Shown one piece after another: positions 22,805 to 34,867 of a stretch of 64,000 bases of DNA. Position 1 is the first letter of the stretch; each line of letters begins with the position of its first letter. Made by a program: the position numbers and the translations under genes. Below the pieces are notes generated by a model that worked only from the letters and a program-made list of their open reading frames with translations, ran no database searches and was not told the origin of the DNA. The stretch is from Deroplatys truncata. Its lineage: Eukaryota; Arthropoda; Insecta; Mantodea; Mantidae. The DNA is taken from the NCBI GenBank assembly GCA_030765065.1, contig CM060977.1:157118052-157182051 (forward strand), given 5' to 3'.

Positions 22805-23276
22805 TGTTATACACCGGGGTGAGGCCAAAAGGTTTGCAGCTAAAATATTAAATTTAGTTACCCCAGCATAAACATTGGGGAACGTAACTCAGAGGCACAC
22901 GAAGGATACCAAGATCTTGCTGCACAAACTAAGCAGGCGTGGGATATTTAGAACACTAAGAATACATATATTTACATTTATCTCTGATTTATTATAACAA
23001 ACAAGGTGCCCTGCATTATACACAAAAGGTTACAGAACACTGGGGGAGATGCCCCACGCATACATTACCTCACACGCACACATAACCATTCCCTTTGAAG
23101 ACCTACATTAGCCACGCACAAAGAGGCTATTCCCTCGACTTTCCGTCACCCCCCCCAACTAGGAAGATGGAATTGCCGGGCCGGACAAGAACTTAACACA
23201 CACACAACAATTAGCTCAACAATATTATTCACAGCAATAATGTGTCCGACGCGACAATACACACACATACGCTACA
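22805..23276. repeat. Solo LTR, family C, whole-looking
   Basis: 472 bp from TGTTATACACCGGGGTGAGG to ACATACGCTACA, flanked by ATAT on both sides (22801-22804 and 23277-23280). It matches 48180-48694 and 58831-59340 across its length. ATAT targets are typical of some insect Gypsy (297/17.6-like) elements, which makes Gypsy the best guess. No internal part remains. Confidence 0.75.
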
Positions 23277-23425
23277 ATATTTATAATGTACCTTAATGAT
23301 ACGTACATATGCCTATAGAACCATAAATCGATTGAAATTTGTACCATCCCTGAAACTGCTGTAACATACAACCAACACTACCAGCGTGCCATGCACAACT
23401 ACGAGATAAAACTTCAAAAGTGGAC
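23277..23425. repeat. Repeat family D, right part
   Basis: Reads ttgaaatttgtaccatccc, ccaacactaccagcgtgcc and cacaactacgag, matching 62305-62370 in order. This supports insertion of the LTR into a pre-existing repeat. Confidence 0.6.
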
Positions 23426-24199
23426 GGGTTTGACAACACCGTGTGTGCCGCCTCCTTCACAATTATGAAAGCAAACGTGCATAAAGCTGATAATGCGTTG
23501 GTTGCAGCTTTCGCTGAACGCTCATTGTTTTGAAGCTGCAAGTCATGGTGCTAAACCAGCACCTTCCTTTCTCAAGCGTAGACACACCTGAAGGACATCG
23601 GCACTTGCTAACAAACTGGCTATGGCAAATATTTCCTCTTAACAAATAAAGCCAACTGATGTTTCTCATCTATTTATAATAAAGCTGTTGCACGTGTTTC
23701 AATTAAATTTTCAGTTTTATTCGTTGGATAAGTAAAAACCTGAATTTATTTCAACAAAGTGTAGCCCTGAATAAGTTCGGGTGAATCGGGACAAAAAATG
23801 AAATTACAAATATTGGTTTCATTTTCAGCAGAACTTACATTCGATCCATTTGTGTTTTACACAATCCCTTTACAACAAATTGCATTGTAGTGTGTTTCTT
23901 TAAAAAGACACACAGAGTGTAAAGAAATTTTGGTTGCAGCGCTGAATGTCCCTATTCACCCTTATGGGTATGGGTGAATCGGGTCAGCTTTCGAATAACT
24001 TTATTTCTGACTATATGTTTTATTTATTATTATTCATATTTATTTTACAACATGCTATATACATTTTCTTTAAGATGGTATCTTGAAATTATGCGTCTAC
24101 CATACAGAAATCTTTTGTTTTCTTTTTTTTTTTTACCCTCGGCCCCAACACACTTTTCGTAGTACCACTCCCTTCCTTTCTCTTGGTACTGAATCCAGT
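23426..24199. other. No recognisable feature
   Basis: A small unrecognised minus frame at 23463-23669; otherwise AT-rich. Confidence 0.4.
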
Positions 24200-24269
24200 C
24201 ATAGCCGGGATTTGAACCACGGGTCTCCCGGTCTCCGTCTGGTTGTTCTAACCACTGAGCTACCATGGC
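24200..24269 (-). repeat. tRNA-like sequence, minus orientation
   Basis: Read on the minus strand: GCCATGGTAGCTCAGTGGTT (acceptor 5' strand and D-arm/A box), an anticodon-stem-like region around cggagaccgggag, then GTGGTTCAAATCCCGG (B box). It is a degenerate tRNA copy, oppositely oriented to the tRNA-like element 250 bp downstream. It is not a functional tRNA call: the base before the presumed anticodon is not T. Confidence 0.7.
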
Positions 24270-24280
24270 AACATGCTCGC

Positions 24281-24663
24281 ATTGAATTTTTCAGTCATCT
24301 GATTCTACCTTTCCAAACCCTGTCCAACACACGGCTTGTGTGAAAGAACAATTAATTCCATTAATTGACCTAATAGTGGTTGAAACTAAAAGCCCGGGAC
24401 TTAAGCACTTACAAAGAATGTAAGTCGCCATTGGGGTATGACATCTCAATACAATTTGAGATCTCCTTGTGGTTTACCGGGAAAAATGCGAGAGAATTAA
24501 TGGTGTGCCGGAATGTTGCCATGATAGCTCAGTGGTTAGAGCAACCGCACGGAGACCGAGAGATCCGTGGTTCAAATCCCGGCTATGGCATTGAATTTTT
24601 CAGTCATCTGATTCTACCTTTCCAACCCTGTCCAACACACGGCTTGTGTGAATGAACAATTAA
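24281..24663 (+). repeat. tRNA-bearing tandem unit (family T)
   Basis: Order: tail (ttgaatttttcagtcatctg ... cacacggcttgtgtgaa), spacer (attaattgacctaatag ... gaatgttg), tRNA-like 24518-24589, then the same tail again ending gaacaattaatt. Tail, spacer and tRNA therefore repeat head to tail, as also seen at 44188 and 54818. Confidence 0.8.
24518..24589 (+). repeat. tRNA-like sequence in family T
   Basis: 72 nt: GCCATGATAGCTCAGTGGTT, D-stem GCTC/GAGC, then CGGAGACCGAG and GTGGTTCAAATCCCGGC, closing CTATGGC. The acceptor stem pairs for six positions including one wobble. Poor anticodon stem and a C before the presumed anticodon argue against a working tRNA gene. It is best seen as a pol III promoter module. 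Confidence 0.7.
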
Positions 24664-25514
24664 TTCTCAGTAGTTTGTTCTGTATCGTTCGTTTCTGCTA
24701 TGTTTATTTTTCCTCATGGATGATTTCCTATTTTATTTTATTTATTTATTTTTTTAAATGGAAGCAGCAGATCATGGAAAGATAGCGAAAGCGAAGACAA
24801 GGTTTCCATCTCATTTTCACTGGGGTAAAGTCGACCGAAGTTGACGATAAAGGAGATAAAGTACAGCATGGCTTCCGAATCTTTCTCTGTCCTCTAGAAC
24901 GGGAGATCATGTATCCATGTAGAACATTATATGGAGAGAACATTTCCATTGAATGGATACATACCAGTTAACCTGAACCAACTCTCATCATTGGCAGGTG
25001 TCGCGATTTCAAACAAGCTGCTTTGAATATCCTTCCATCCAAACGAGCTTGTTAATTTCTCTCTTTCTTATGTCCGTACGAAATAATTACAAGTATTGTT
25101 GTAATGCATAGTTTTTCCACACGTTTTCTTCAATGGAACGTCGCTATCAGATTGTAGACAACGACGAAGACAAGAACGAGTGACTACAAATAGCTCTACT
25201 GCATGGCGCACGCTTCTCCCCAAGTGAAATGCAATTAAGAGCTTCGCACCTATCATCTATTGCCCAACTATGTTTCCCAGTACTTATCTGCGCCAAAATA
25301 ATAAAATAAATGAGCAAAATGTGTAGTCCCTTCAGCTATAATTTTGTACCGTTATACACTCGAAATGTAGTATCTGATTTTTCATAAGTTGGTAACGCTT
25401 CACCCATTGTCGACAAACAAGAGATTGTGTTAATCTCTTTTCAGATGACTACTGTATCATTGAGCAGAGACTAATCTTAATCAGAACAAAAGTTAATTAC
25501 ACTCTTCACACAAC
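24664..25514. other. No recognisable feature
   Basis: AT-rich, with short unrecognised frames. Confidence 0.4.
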
Positions 25515-26522
25515 AATAAAATAATTTTAACACTAAAATGACTTTAGTCTAATCGTATTTTATACGATCGTATGTGTTTGTAATCACTTGTAAAATGTAT
25601 GTAACAGTCATTGTATATGTTTGTATTATTGTATTATCCATGTGTAATAATGTTATGTGAATATATTACGTAATTTAATTATGTAGGAGCTGTGAGAATA
25701 ATAGGTTAAAAGTTGCTAACAATGAGGTAACAATGAGGCAATAATGAATTTGAAAGTTTAAATGCTACTAGTCATTATTGGAGCAACATTAATGTAAATT
25801 TTGAGACAGTTTAAAAACAGCCAATCAACAACCAGAAAAAGCTTTAGTTAAATGAAGGTATTCTATTGGAGGAGGATTAGCCAATCAGAGACTTGAAATA
25901 CAGAAATTTACAAGTTTTAGGTGGTTGAAATCAGTTCAGTTGATTGCAGACAGCGTTACTAACCAGACGCAAGAAGTGTCCTCAAGAGATTTAATACGTA
26001 TTCCTGTGAGACGAAAAATAGTTTACGTTAAAAAGTGCAAATAATTAATAAAAGAATCTCACAGCTCTCTCTATATCAGTGAAGAGTTATTTGAATCGTA
26101 TCAAGCATTAATAAAAGGAGTGAAGTAAATTATAATCTGTGTAAGCCTACATTCTTAGTCACGCCACAACCCTGCTAAGAGAAACGTTTCTCTAACAATA
26201 ATATATTACATATTTGTTTTCCAGGCAAACATAAATATATAATATTTAAAGAAATAGTTAAATTACAAAGTTAATATTTTATTAAACTTGTGGCAAAGGC
26301 CACCTGAAAGTACATTTTGGGGCGAAGGCTACCGGAAACTGCTTACTATACGTGCAGTTGCAACTACTACAAGTTCGGCTTCCCACCAGTTGAAATATAA
26401 TACAACTCCTACTTCAAATCGGCTTTTACATATGTGAAACAATAAAATCTTTCTCAAATTGGCGCACAGCGTGGGGCAAATAACGACGTAAAATAACTCC
26501 TACAAAAAAAATAACTTTCTCA
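25515..26522 (+). repeat. Solo LTR, family B, diverged
   Basis: Carries the shared blocks (attacgtaatttaattatgt, agccaatcaacaaccag, caagagatttaatacg) and ends ataactttctca, matching the mirror end at 3299. The left end is too diverged to fix exactly, and no target duplication is paired. Confidence 0.65.
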
Positions 26523-26866
26523 GAAGTAAGAAACAATTCGCCTATCAACTGCTGCTCTTTATGTTGCGATCTGCAAAAAAACGAACCTACAGAGGACGAC
26601 GGTTTGGTGATCTCCTGATACTAATTGTAAGATGTCACGGCTTCCTCATGCGCGGTTATTTTTGGTAGAGAAAAGACTTCCCAAAATTGTCCCTTTTCAC
26701 CCGAGGTTACTCTACAAAAATGTAGCTGGCAAGAAAAATTTTATAGCACTTTGCCTCACTGGCAATAAAGTCAACATATTATATCGTACCTAGCTAGGAA
26801 GCTTTCCTGAATCGAACACTTGCTTCCTATCTCTCACAGGCAATAGGTTTGTTTTGTTGTTTTTAT
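26523..26866. other. No recognisable feature
   Basis: Unplaced spacer before a SINE. Confidence 0.4.
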
Positions 26867-27112
26867 TTATGGACGTTCTTTAACTGCTGTGGTCTATCAT
26901 CCCATTCTATATTGGGCGTGAAAGATCGGACATTTTGCTCAGAGGCCTCTTTATCCGACTTGAGGTTCTTTTACGTGCCGTAAATGTACGACACGGGCCC
27001 ACCGGCTTTATTTCCCTTCCGAAGGAAGCCATGCTAAGGACCTATACGTCCGAAAAAATCCATCGCCTCCGCCGGGTTTGAACCGGCGACTTCGGGAACT
27101 AGAAGTCTAAAT
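26867..27112 (-). repeat. tRNA-headed SINE, family 1, 5'-damaged
   Basis: Minus-strand copy of the 7934 element. The body blocks ggttcttttacgtgccgtaa and cttccgaaggaagccatgc and the B box (ccgggtttgaacc) are present, but the first part of the tRNA head (A-box side) is lost at about 27100. Confidence 0.85.
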
Positions 27113-27790
27113 GAGGAACTAAATGTCTACACGTGCTATAAAAAAGAAGAAAATAAAAGTGAAAGCTGCATTTGAAAAGGACACTATGTTTTCATGTGTT
27201 TTATAGAATAGAAGAAACGAAAAGTCTTTATCACAACAAGACATGTTTACTCTCCTCCCCCCCATCCGGGGGGCGACCCCTTGTGGGGAATAGGTACATT
27301 ATCCTCACTGGAGTAGTGCCCTTCCGATAATCACGGGAAAAAAGAACATGTTTCGGAAGTAGTTCAAAGATTTTCAGAGAGTGTTTTCAATTCCAATACG
27401 CTTATCTTGGATAATATCAGTTATTTTGGGTTTTCTCAAAAACTGGTCAACGATTTTTATTAACAAGTTAAAGCAGGATATAGAAAATAAAAAAAAATTC
27501 GTTTATGCGAAGTCATAAGTTCATGTTATTATTGTGAAATTTTATATGCAATTAAGAAACCAGAATCACTGGAATAAAAACACTCCGGAAAATATATTCC
27601 CGTTGAGAAATACTTTTTGTGGAAGCGTTTGCTTTGTTTAGTCCTGTACCGATGCTAATAAAATTGGTTTATAAAATAAACTTTTATTTGGATATCCGTC
27701 AGGATTTAATCTTAAAATATACCTAATCTTTCCACTTTTTTGGAATGTTTGTCTGCTCTGCTGTGTGTTATCTTCCCTTAGCATGTTGTA
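27113..27790. other. No recognisable feature
   Basis: Contains a C-run (tcctcccccccatccggggggcg near 27255). No frame or repeat is supported. Confidence 0.4.
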
Positions 27791-28622
27791 TTTTTACTAC
27801 TTTTTTTTCTGTATCACGAACCTAGTAGGTAGAGAAGGTATTGCATTCCACCCAAAAATTGCATATCGAGATTTCACTGGAAATACCTGTTTTGAGGCCC
27901 CCTGAATCCAAACAAACAATTTTTAGGAAAAAAGTGGTGTGAACAGCTTAACTAAATAAAAGAAGAATAAATACCAAACTTGGTATTTAGGTTCAGTATC
28001 TTCCAAGGATGCAACACGAAGTTTTTCAAGAAAATCCCCCATCCCAAACTACCGTTTACATGGAAGATTTTTGAAAATGTTTGATTTTTCTAAAAATTGG
28101 CTTAACTATCTTGATGAAATACCGTACATTAAAGATATTTACGTGACAAATTGTATATCTTGAATTTTCTAACAGCCTATGAAGTCTTCTTCATTCGCAA
28201 GGAATTTTGTATTATCTTACATAACTGGTAAACGCTAAGCGGGACGAAAATGAACTACACAAAAACTATAGATCTCTTAAACAAAAAATTTATTTGAAAG
28301 GTTTTTTGTGGCATACGTCATTTCCGAGAAATTCGTTATTAAAGGTTCAAATTGTTCATTAAAGTCGTTTCAACATTTAGTCGTCTCTCGCGTTTGCATG
28401 GAAACACTATGGAATGTTAAGGCCAGCATATAGTGTCCAGTTCTTTAACAGTTGACTATCGCTGTTCTTTTTGTATCTATAACGAAATGTGTAATGTAGC
28501 TATTTCTATCAAAGGTTTATTTGGATTAAAATGTAGTAGATAGAAAAATAAGCTTTAGTAAGAATAGTTTGTATACCCAAGAGGATAGAGAAAGTCTTGT
28601 GAATGTATCGCATCAGATTTTT
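27791..28622 (-). repeat. Family A repeat, older copy
   Basis: Recognisable from agagaaggtattgcattcc through ccaaacttggtatttagg to atcgcatcagattttt. It lacks the CA microsatellite and is clearly more diverged than the copies at 19264 or 46961. Confidence 0.7.
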
Positions 28623-28937
28623 AAGTTCATAATTCCCTCTGCTACTTTTATTCAAAGTACACCCTTAGTAAGAATGCCAATACAATAATATACAATTTAA
28701 CTTAAATAACATTTTTCGTATATTAACAGTGTTAGGGATATTTTGCTGTGTACACATTTTCTCAGATTGATGTCAAAGAGTGTGAAAAACAGTGATAGCG
28801 GGATATGAATCTCCTAATTTACAGTGAAACTATCAAAGTTGAGAGCTAATATCCAGTATAAACATTGCTTGAATTTATGTGAATCTGATATTGAATAATA
28901 ATAAATAGTAATCTTCATAATCATAGTATCGTTGATA
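28623..28937. other. No recognisable feature
   Basis: AT-rich spacer. Confidence 0.4.
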
Positions 28938-29079
28938 TGGTTGACCGACATGGGTGTTCGAACTCGTCAAGGCAAATACTCGTGAACGGGAGATGCGCGA
29001 TTCAAATTCCGCCAGAACCGCTTTCTCTCACCGAGTTTTCCCGTCTTCACTACTGGCATATGTCCGGGACGTATCTTAA
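28938..29079 (+). repeat. tRNA-headed SINE, family 2, copy 2
   Basis: gttgaccgacatgggtgttc, gtgaacgggagatgcg, CGATTCAAATTCC (B box) and gttttcccgtcttcac follow the order of the 17060-16870 copy. The family B LTR has inserted just downstream. Confidence 0.6.
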
Positions 29080-29083
29080 ACCT

Positions 29084-30098
29084 TGAGAAGATAGTTTCTG
29101 CCCCACGTATGGAAGCCAATTTGAAGAAGAGTGTTTGTTACGTTATTATCTGCACCACGCTTTGGGCGTCAATTTGAAGTAGTTTGTATTGAAGGAGTTG
29201 TATTTAGCTTTTAACTGTTGGGGAGCCGAACTTGTAGTTGCAACCGCACGTATAGTATACACTTTCCGGTAGCCTTCGCCCCAAATGCACTTTCAGGTGG
29301 CCTTTGCTCCAAGTTTAAAAAAAAATATTAACTTTGTAATTTGATTGTTTCTTTAAATATTATATATTTATGTTTGCCTCGGCTGCGTCCGTATTATTGA
29401 TAGAGACACGTTTCTCTCAGCAGGGTTGTGGTGCGACTAAGAATGTAGGCTTACACAGATTATAATTTTACTTCACTCCTTTTATTAATACTTGATACGA
29501 TTTAGATAACACTTCACTGATAGAGGGCTGTGAGATGTTTTTATTAAATACTTGCACTTTTTAATACGTAAACTATTTTCGTCTCGCACGAATACATATT
29601 ATACTTCTCGAGGACACATCTCACGTCCGGTTAAAAACACAGTCTGCAGGCAACTGAACTGATTTCAACCGCCTAAACTTGTAAATTTCTGTATTTCAAG
29701 TCTCTGATTGGCTAATCCTACTCCAATAGAATACCTTCATTTAACTAAAGCTTTTTCTGGTTGTTGGTTGGCTATTTCTAAACTGTCTCAAAATTTATAT
29801 TATTGTAGCTCCAATAATGACTAGTAGCATTTAAACTTTTAAATTCATTATTGCCTCATGGTTACCTAATTGTTAGCAACTTCTAACCTATTTCTCACAG
29901 CTCCTACATTATTAAATTACGTAATACATTCACATAACATTATTGAACATGTATACAATAATATCAACATATATAATGACTGTAATATACACCCCTTATA
30001 TATTGTTACATAAAATATTGCTTTAAGGCGGGCTGTTATTGAATTTAAATATTATATAATTAGACTGAAATTATTTAAGTGTTAAAAATACTGCCTCA
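29084..30098 (-). repeat. Solo LTR, family B, whole-looking
   Basis: Exactly 1015 bp, the same length as the 3299 copy. It starts TGAGAAGATAG, ends ACTGCCTCA, and is flanked by ACCT (29080-29083 and 30099-30102). It is among the best-kept members. Confidence 0.8.
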
Positions 30099-30534
30099 AC
30101 CTAGCTTTGGAACATTTGCTTCCCAAATTTCCTTTCCCAATCATTTGATTTCATCTATCATCGGTGTGCGCCACCTTGGTGCAGTATGTACTGTAAGAAC
30201 GGGAGTTAACAATATTTTATGTTGTAAGATATTTGTTTGCTCTAGTGAAGTTATGGTTATGACAAGCGACAACTAAATCCAACAATATTTCTAACCCCCC
30301 CAAAAAGAAATGAAAATATAACAATAGGTGAAGTAGTGTAACTGCAAAGAAAAACTATTTCGTATGACTTCTAAACCAAACGTATTACATTATTTCAGGG
30401 ATTAAAAGCGTATAATTACTATATTTCAAGACGCATATATTTAGTGTTTATTCTTACCATACTAAGTGAAAGTGAGACGTTTAAACCCAAATATAACATA
30501 TGAAGCCGAGTGTTGGTCATCACTTAGCTTCAAT
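30099..30534. other. No recognisable feature
   Basis: Short unrecognised frame at 30079-30276, overlapping the LTR end. Confidence 0.4.
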
Positions 30535-30890
30535 GTCTGCTGTTGATTCTGCTGCCGGCTGCCTCAGTGGTTGACTATGAGATTTTTCCCTCAGTGTATG
30601 TGTGAGCGTATTTTTAAAGGATAACACCAGTTGAAATTGGCTGAGAAGTTTAATGTGATCTAATACTTGGGCTATCGACCGTTTGAAGATAAAGAATGAA
30701 ACTTATTATGAATCGTAGTACTCGAGACTATAATATTTAACTTATTATACTTGCCAACTTCTGCATTATTAATTTTACGGTTTGAAATAACTTTTTCCGC
30801 AATAAAAGAAACTAGAAGCGTAACTTGCCGAATGCCCCTAACAGGCTTACCGGTAAAACCCCTCGCGGCTACCGCCAAGTAACTGATTTA
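30535..30890 (-). repeat. Repeat family E, copy 2
   Basis: Reverse-complement partner of 17675-18025; the best-matching stretch is between ctgctgccggctgcctc and gtttgaaataactttttcc. Confidence 0.6.
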
Positions 30891-31328
30891 TAATACAGCG
30901 CGGTCTTAGGCACTGCTGTTTACGAAGAAAAGAAAGGAAAGGTGATAATTTTAGCAAATCACACTCTTTTATTACTTAACCTCCGTCTACCTTTGAACTA
31001 TCCCACTAAGGCTCCTTGTCACGTGGGGCCAATCATAAACTCCTACTATGCATATCTGAGGTTGTTACTATGGGTACCTCCCCGACTCTCGAATTTTATT
31101 CTCTTTCTGTTTTACAGAATTTCTGTCTGTGACTCTACAGATGCAGTGAACTTATAACCTTAACTACATTCCAGACATTTTATACTAACGCGTTCGCTCC
31201 TCAGCTATTACTTTGCTCTCTAATTACCTTTTTCTCCGGACAAATCCTTTTAACTTAAGCTATTACATTATAATTGATTTAATGTACGAAAATTATTTAT
31301 TGCCATTAGTTCTCTATCTTACTATCAT
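30891..31328. other. No recognisable feature
   Basis: Unplaced AT-rich sequence; unrecognised frame at 30942-31157. Confidence 0.4.
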
Positions 31329-31466
31329 TTTTACTTTCTCTACTACGTATAGTAAGTAGGGGAAGTATTTTATTCCACTCAAAAATTCGATACCGAGATT
31401 TCACAGGAAATATATGTTTTGAGACCCTCTGAATCCAAAAAAAAAAAAAAATTGGAAACATGTCCA

Positions 31467-31497
<31 letters not shown>

Positions 31498-32540
31498 CTA
31501 TGTGCGTGTCTGTGAACAGCATAACTCAGAAACGAAAAGTCGGATAAACACCAAACTTGGTATTTAGGTTCAGTATCTTCCAGAGATGCGACACGAAGGT
31601 TTTCAAGAAAATCCTCCCACCCCAGATTACCCTTTACATGGAAGATTTTTCGAAAATTTTAATTTTCTCAAAAATGGCTCTAACGAGATTGATTAAAATT
31701 TCATATATTTAAGATCCTTTTATGACAAATAAAATGTCTATCTTGAATCTTCTGTGAATGTCTTCAAAAGTATTCATTGTGAAAAACGTTTGCATAACTG
31801 GTAAACCATTAGAGCTAGACAAAATCTTAATACACAAAAATGTAGAGCGCGTTAAAATACACAATTTATGTCATACACATTTTTTTGTTGAGTGAACCAT
31901 TTTCGAGATATTGCTTGTTATTCCCTTAAAGCTTTCAATACTTATTTTCTCAAATGGGAATTCGTTATTCATTATTTTTGTCTTGGATATGCAAAGAGTA
32001 TTAATCTGTGGCAAAGAGAATGGTGCTGCGCCTAGCAACCAGCTATTAAGAGATATGTCTATGCACTTAAAGGCTAGTGTATTTCTATATTGCCCTTGCA
32101 AATACAAAACAAGGGGAACGTGTTACGCCTTAAGCTATAGTCAACTATGTTTAGAACTGGTCGCTATGTGTAAAATGTAATTCTCTTTGCATATCAAAAG
32201 ACCATTTCTGCAAATATTTATCTCGATTAATATGAAATAGATGGAGAATAGGAGTTTGTAAAAATAGTTTGTACAAGAGTAAAGAAAGTTATGCGAGTGT
32301 AACACATCAGATTTTTTGTCCTGGTAATGCAAAGAGAATGGAATACTCCACATGGCAACCAACTCTTAAAATATTTGACTATCGCTTAAAGCCTAGCAAT
32401 TCCCCTTGCATCTACAAGAAAATTAGCAGTAAGATTAACATCTCGATATTTCGATTAACATGAAGCATATGGAGAATAAGCGTTTGTAAAAATAGTTTGT
32501 ACAAGAGTATAGAAAGTCATGTGAGTGTAACACATCAGAT
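31329..32540 (-). repeat. Family A repeat with duplicated end unit
   Basis: Full copy from ttactttctctactacgt to acacatcagattttttgt (32311), followed directly by a second run of the last 230 bp (gaatggaatactccacatgg to cacatcagatt). A pure GT tract lies near 31470-31492. Confidence 0.8.
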
Positions 32541-32541
32541 T

Positions 32542-32572
32542 ATTTTATTTATTTATTTATTTATTTATAGCT
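32542..32572. repeat. (ATTT)n microsatellite
   Basis: About seven ATTT units at the end of the A repeat. Confidence 0.9.
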
Positions 32573-33046
32573 TCCTGTCAATAATTACACTATATAACTG
32601 AAAGTTGAACAATACACGTGAAAACAAATACTCAGACCAATTGTTTATCAAGTTAAACCCAAAGATATCCTCTTTAGATTAAACGCAAACTAGGGATTTA
32701 AGAAAAAAAAATATGCAATGGAATAACGTTTACTATAAAACTGACAAATGTTTTAATTTGAAAAACACTGGACTAATAGATCTTAAGATATGCAGTATGT
32801 ATATTATTACTTGTATGTCTGAAATTCCGTGGACAGCTTGTCAAAACGAGCCATTTGTTAGAATATCGTAGGAACTATATGCACATTCGCGAGTTTCCGG
32901 CATTATAAACTGCATGATGCAGTATGGTAATTAGCAAGAAAATTGGAAAAATAAGCTGTCATGTGCTGATTCTATGACAAACATGTGAAAACACGATCAC
33001 ACTCCGAACCACTTATAATGTGCACCAACACCCTCATGGCAGTTAG
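32573..33046. other. No recognisable feature
   Basis: AT-rich spacer up to the hAT-like terminus. Confidence 0.4.
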
Positions 33047-33763
33047 CAGTGTTGCCAAACGAAAACATTGATTCTCGCTACAGGTTGAACGTAATTCCGC
33101 TACAAAAATTCTACATTATATCAATTCATTACTATAAGGCATAGGACAAATTATGATAATTCCTTTGTTGGTAATTTACGGCTCTTTCACTGGCAGCAAT
33201 TTCACTTTTAAGTGAACAATCAAGTTTAAATTAATTTAATGATTGTACATTTTCTTTAAATAAATTAATGTACTAATTACTAGAGAAATGCTTGTGCTGT
33301 CAGTAGCTTTTAGATTCTTCGTGTGTTTCTGGCCATCAGGATGTTTCAAAAGATCATTTCTTTCTGCCCCCAAAACAACATTACATGCGCTATACTTTGA
33401 TTTTGCACTGTGTTCTTTAGCTAGTTGTAACCATATTTTCTTCCAATCACCAAGAACTAATTTCTCACTTTCTTCTCATCTTTTGACAATTCTCAGCTGT
33501 ATTACCTTTTTTTCTTAGGAGTGTAGTGTGCTTTATCATTAATTATTATGCAATTGGTAATACTTAAAATTACTAAATTATTTTGTAAAATAAAATTGAA
33601 ACATTTTACATGTCTATTTTAGTAATAATTATAAATTAGTTTCTTAATTTAAAATTTAAAAAAGTCTCTACATTTTCCCGCTTTTTCGTTTTTCGCCACA
33701 ATGTCTCCCGAAGGTTCAATTCTCGTTACAACTAGCGAAATTCCCCTATAGATGGCAACACTG
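33047..33763 (-). mobile_element. hAT-like deletion derivative
   Basis: Ends with the 11-bp inverted repeat CAGTGTTGCCA / TGGCAACACTG, typical of hAT elements, 717 bp apart. The flanking octamers gcagttag and gaagcgag agree at five of eight positions, so an 8-bp target duplication is possible but eroded. Inside, on the minus strand, is a BED-like zinc-finger frame, the domain that opens hAT transposases. The catalytic RNase H-like and dimerisation parts are absent, so the element would depend on transposase from elsewhere. Confidence 0.6.
33240..33480 (-). pseudogene. BED-type zinc finger fragment of a hAT transposase
   Basis: A minus-strand frame reading DWKKIWLQLAKEHSAKSKYS then ACNVVLGAERNDLLKHPDGQ and KHTKNLKA. 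The W-L-x-P-type start, one remaining cysteine of the C-x2-C pair and the H-x5-H pair (KHPDGQKH) match the N-terminal BED finger of hAT transposases and related ZBED proteins. The first cysteine is replaced (KYSAC). Position inside hAT-like ends supports the call. Confidence 0.55.
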
Positions 33764-34867
33764 GAAGCGAGGGCAACAGCTGGCTGGAAAGGCATGTGCC
33801 TTTCAAAATATAGTTACATCATCTATTCACTACACGTGTGGTTTGTATAATCCTCAATAAAAAGTGAATAGAAACATTGTGTGATGTTACACACCTAAGC
33901 GCGCGAACCGGCGTGTCTTGGCACTTCCAGGTTCTAAAGATGTGACGAACCAAATTTGAAGAAACAAGTGCACGAATGGGCCCGGAGTCCCAAACGTCTA
34001 GAGTTATAATACCCATATTGCGTGCAAAGGGGGAATTAACTTAACTTAGTGTTTTTAGACGAAGCAACCATGATCGCCTTTAGGACAGGAATAGGGTAAT
34101 CCCTCGGTGAGATTAGTTTAAATTTTTCGTTGTTTAATGTCGCGACAAGTGTCCAAAAACATATGAAAATCCTGTATATACTACACCGAGAAAATACAGC
34201 AGAGATCTAGTAATATTTGCAAGACAATGTGTTGTAAATTGAGGCCGACACAAAACTCGGCGTCTGTGACCACACCAGTTGGTTACATAAGCAGGAATCT
34301 GTCTTGTCGTGATCTGATATATTGTTTATGTAAGGGACATTCAATACTTGGAACAACAACTACCACCTCATTTTGTATTGGATTAATTTCACCACCTGTA
34401 TTTATTGGACGCCTTCCAGAAACATCACGAACTTGAGAGCACTTTCATTAAGATTTAACCAAACAGCATATTCATAACTGAAATTGGGTTTATAAATTTT
34501 GAGAACACTGTACTCAATACCATATAATTTATTCAGTGTGAAGGATATCTCATTTATTAGTTTAGACATTTGTTCAGCTGTATGATTGCACAAGTGAAAC
34601 AGCACTTTTCAAGGCTTAAGGTGACGTCATTTAACAAATCTTATATGTTGCATTCACACGGCTTACTTTGCTCGCTCTTCTACAAACCATTATTACGAAA
34701 GCTTACACTTCTATCTATAGGTATTTCTTGTTAATTGAGATAAACTTTCATTACAAATTTTGTTGTAGGTATAACAAGGCTAAAGCAATAGTCACATTTT
34801 TAAAAAGCGCATCGCTATGTGATAACTTTGAAATTTCATGCTGTTTGCATGACCACGAGAAAAAAAA
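33764..34867. other. No recognisable feature
   Basis: Contains a minus frame at 34402-34605 (SKLINEISFTLNKLYGIEYS) that looks protein-like but matches nothing I can name, and a plus frame at 34227-34436. Confidence 0.35.

Noticed and set aside
24518-24589. Functional tRNA gene
   Set aside because: Weak acceptor and anticodon stems, C instead of T before the presumed anticodon, and several repeat-embedded copies; a tRNA-derived repeat is more likely.
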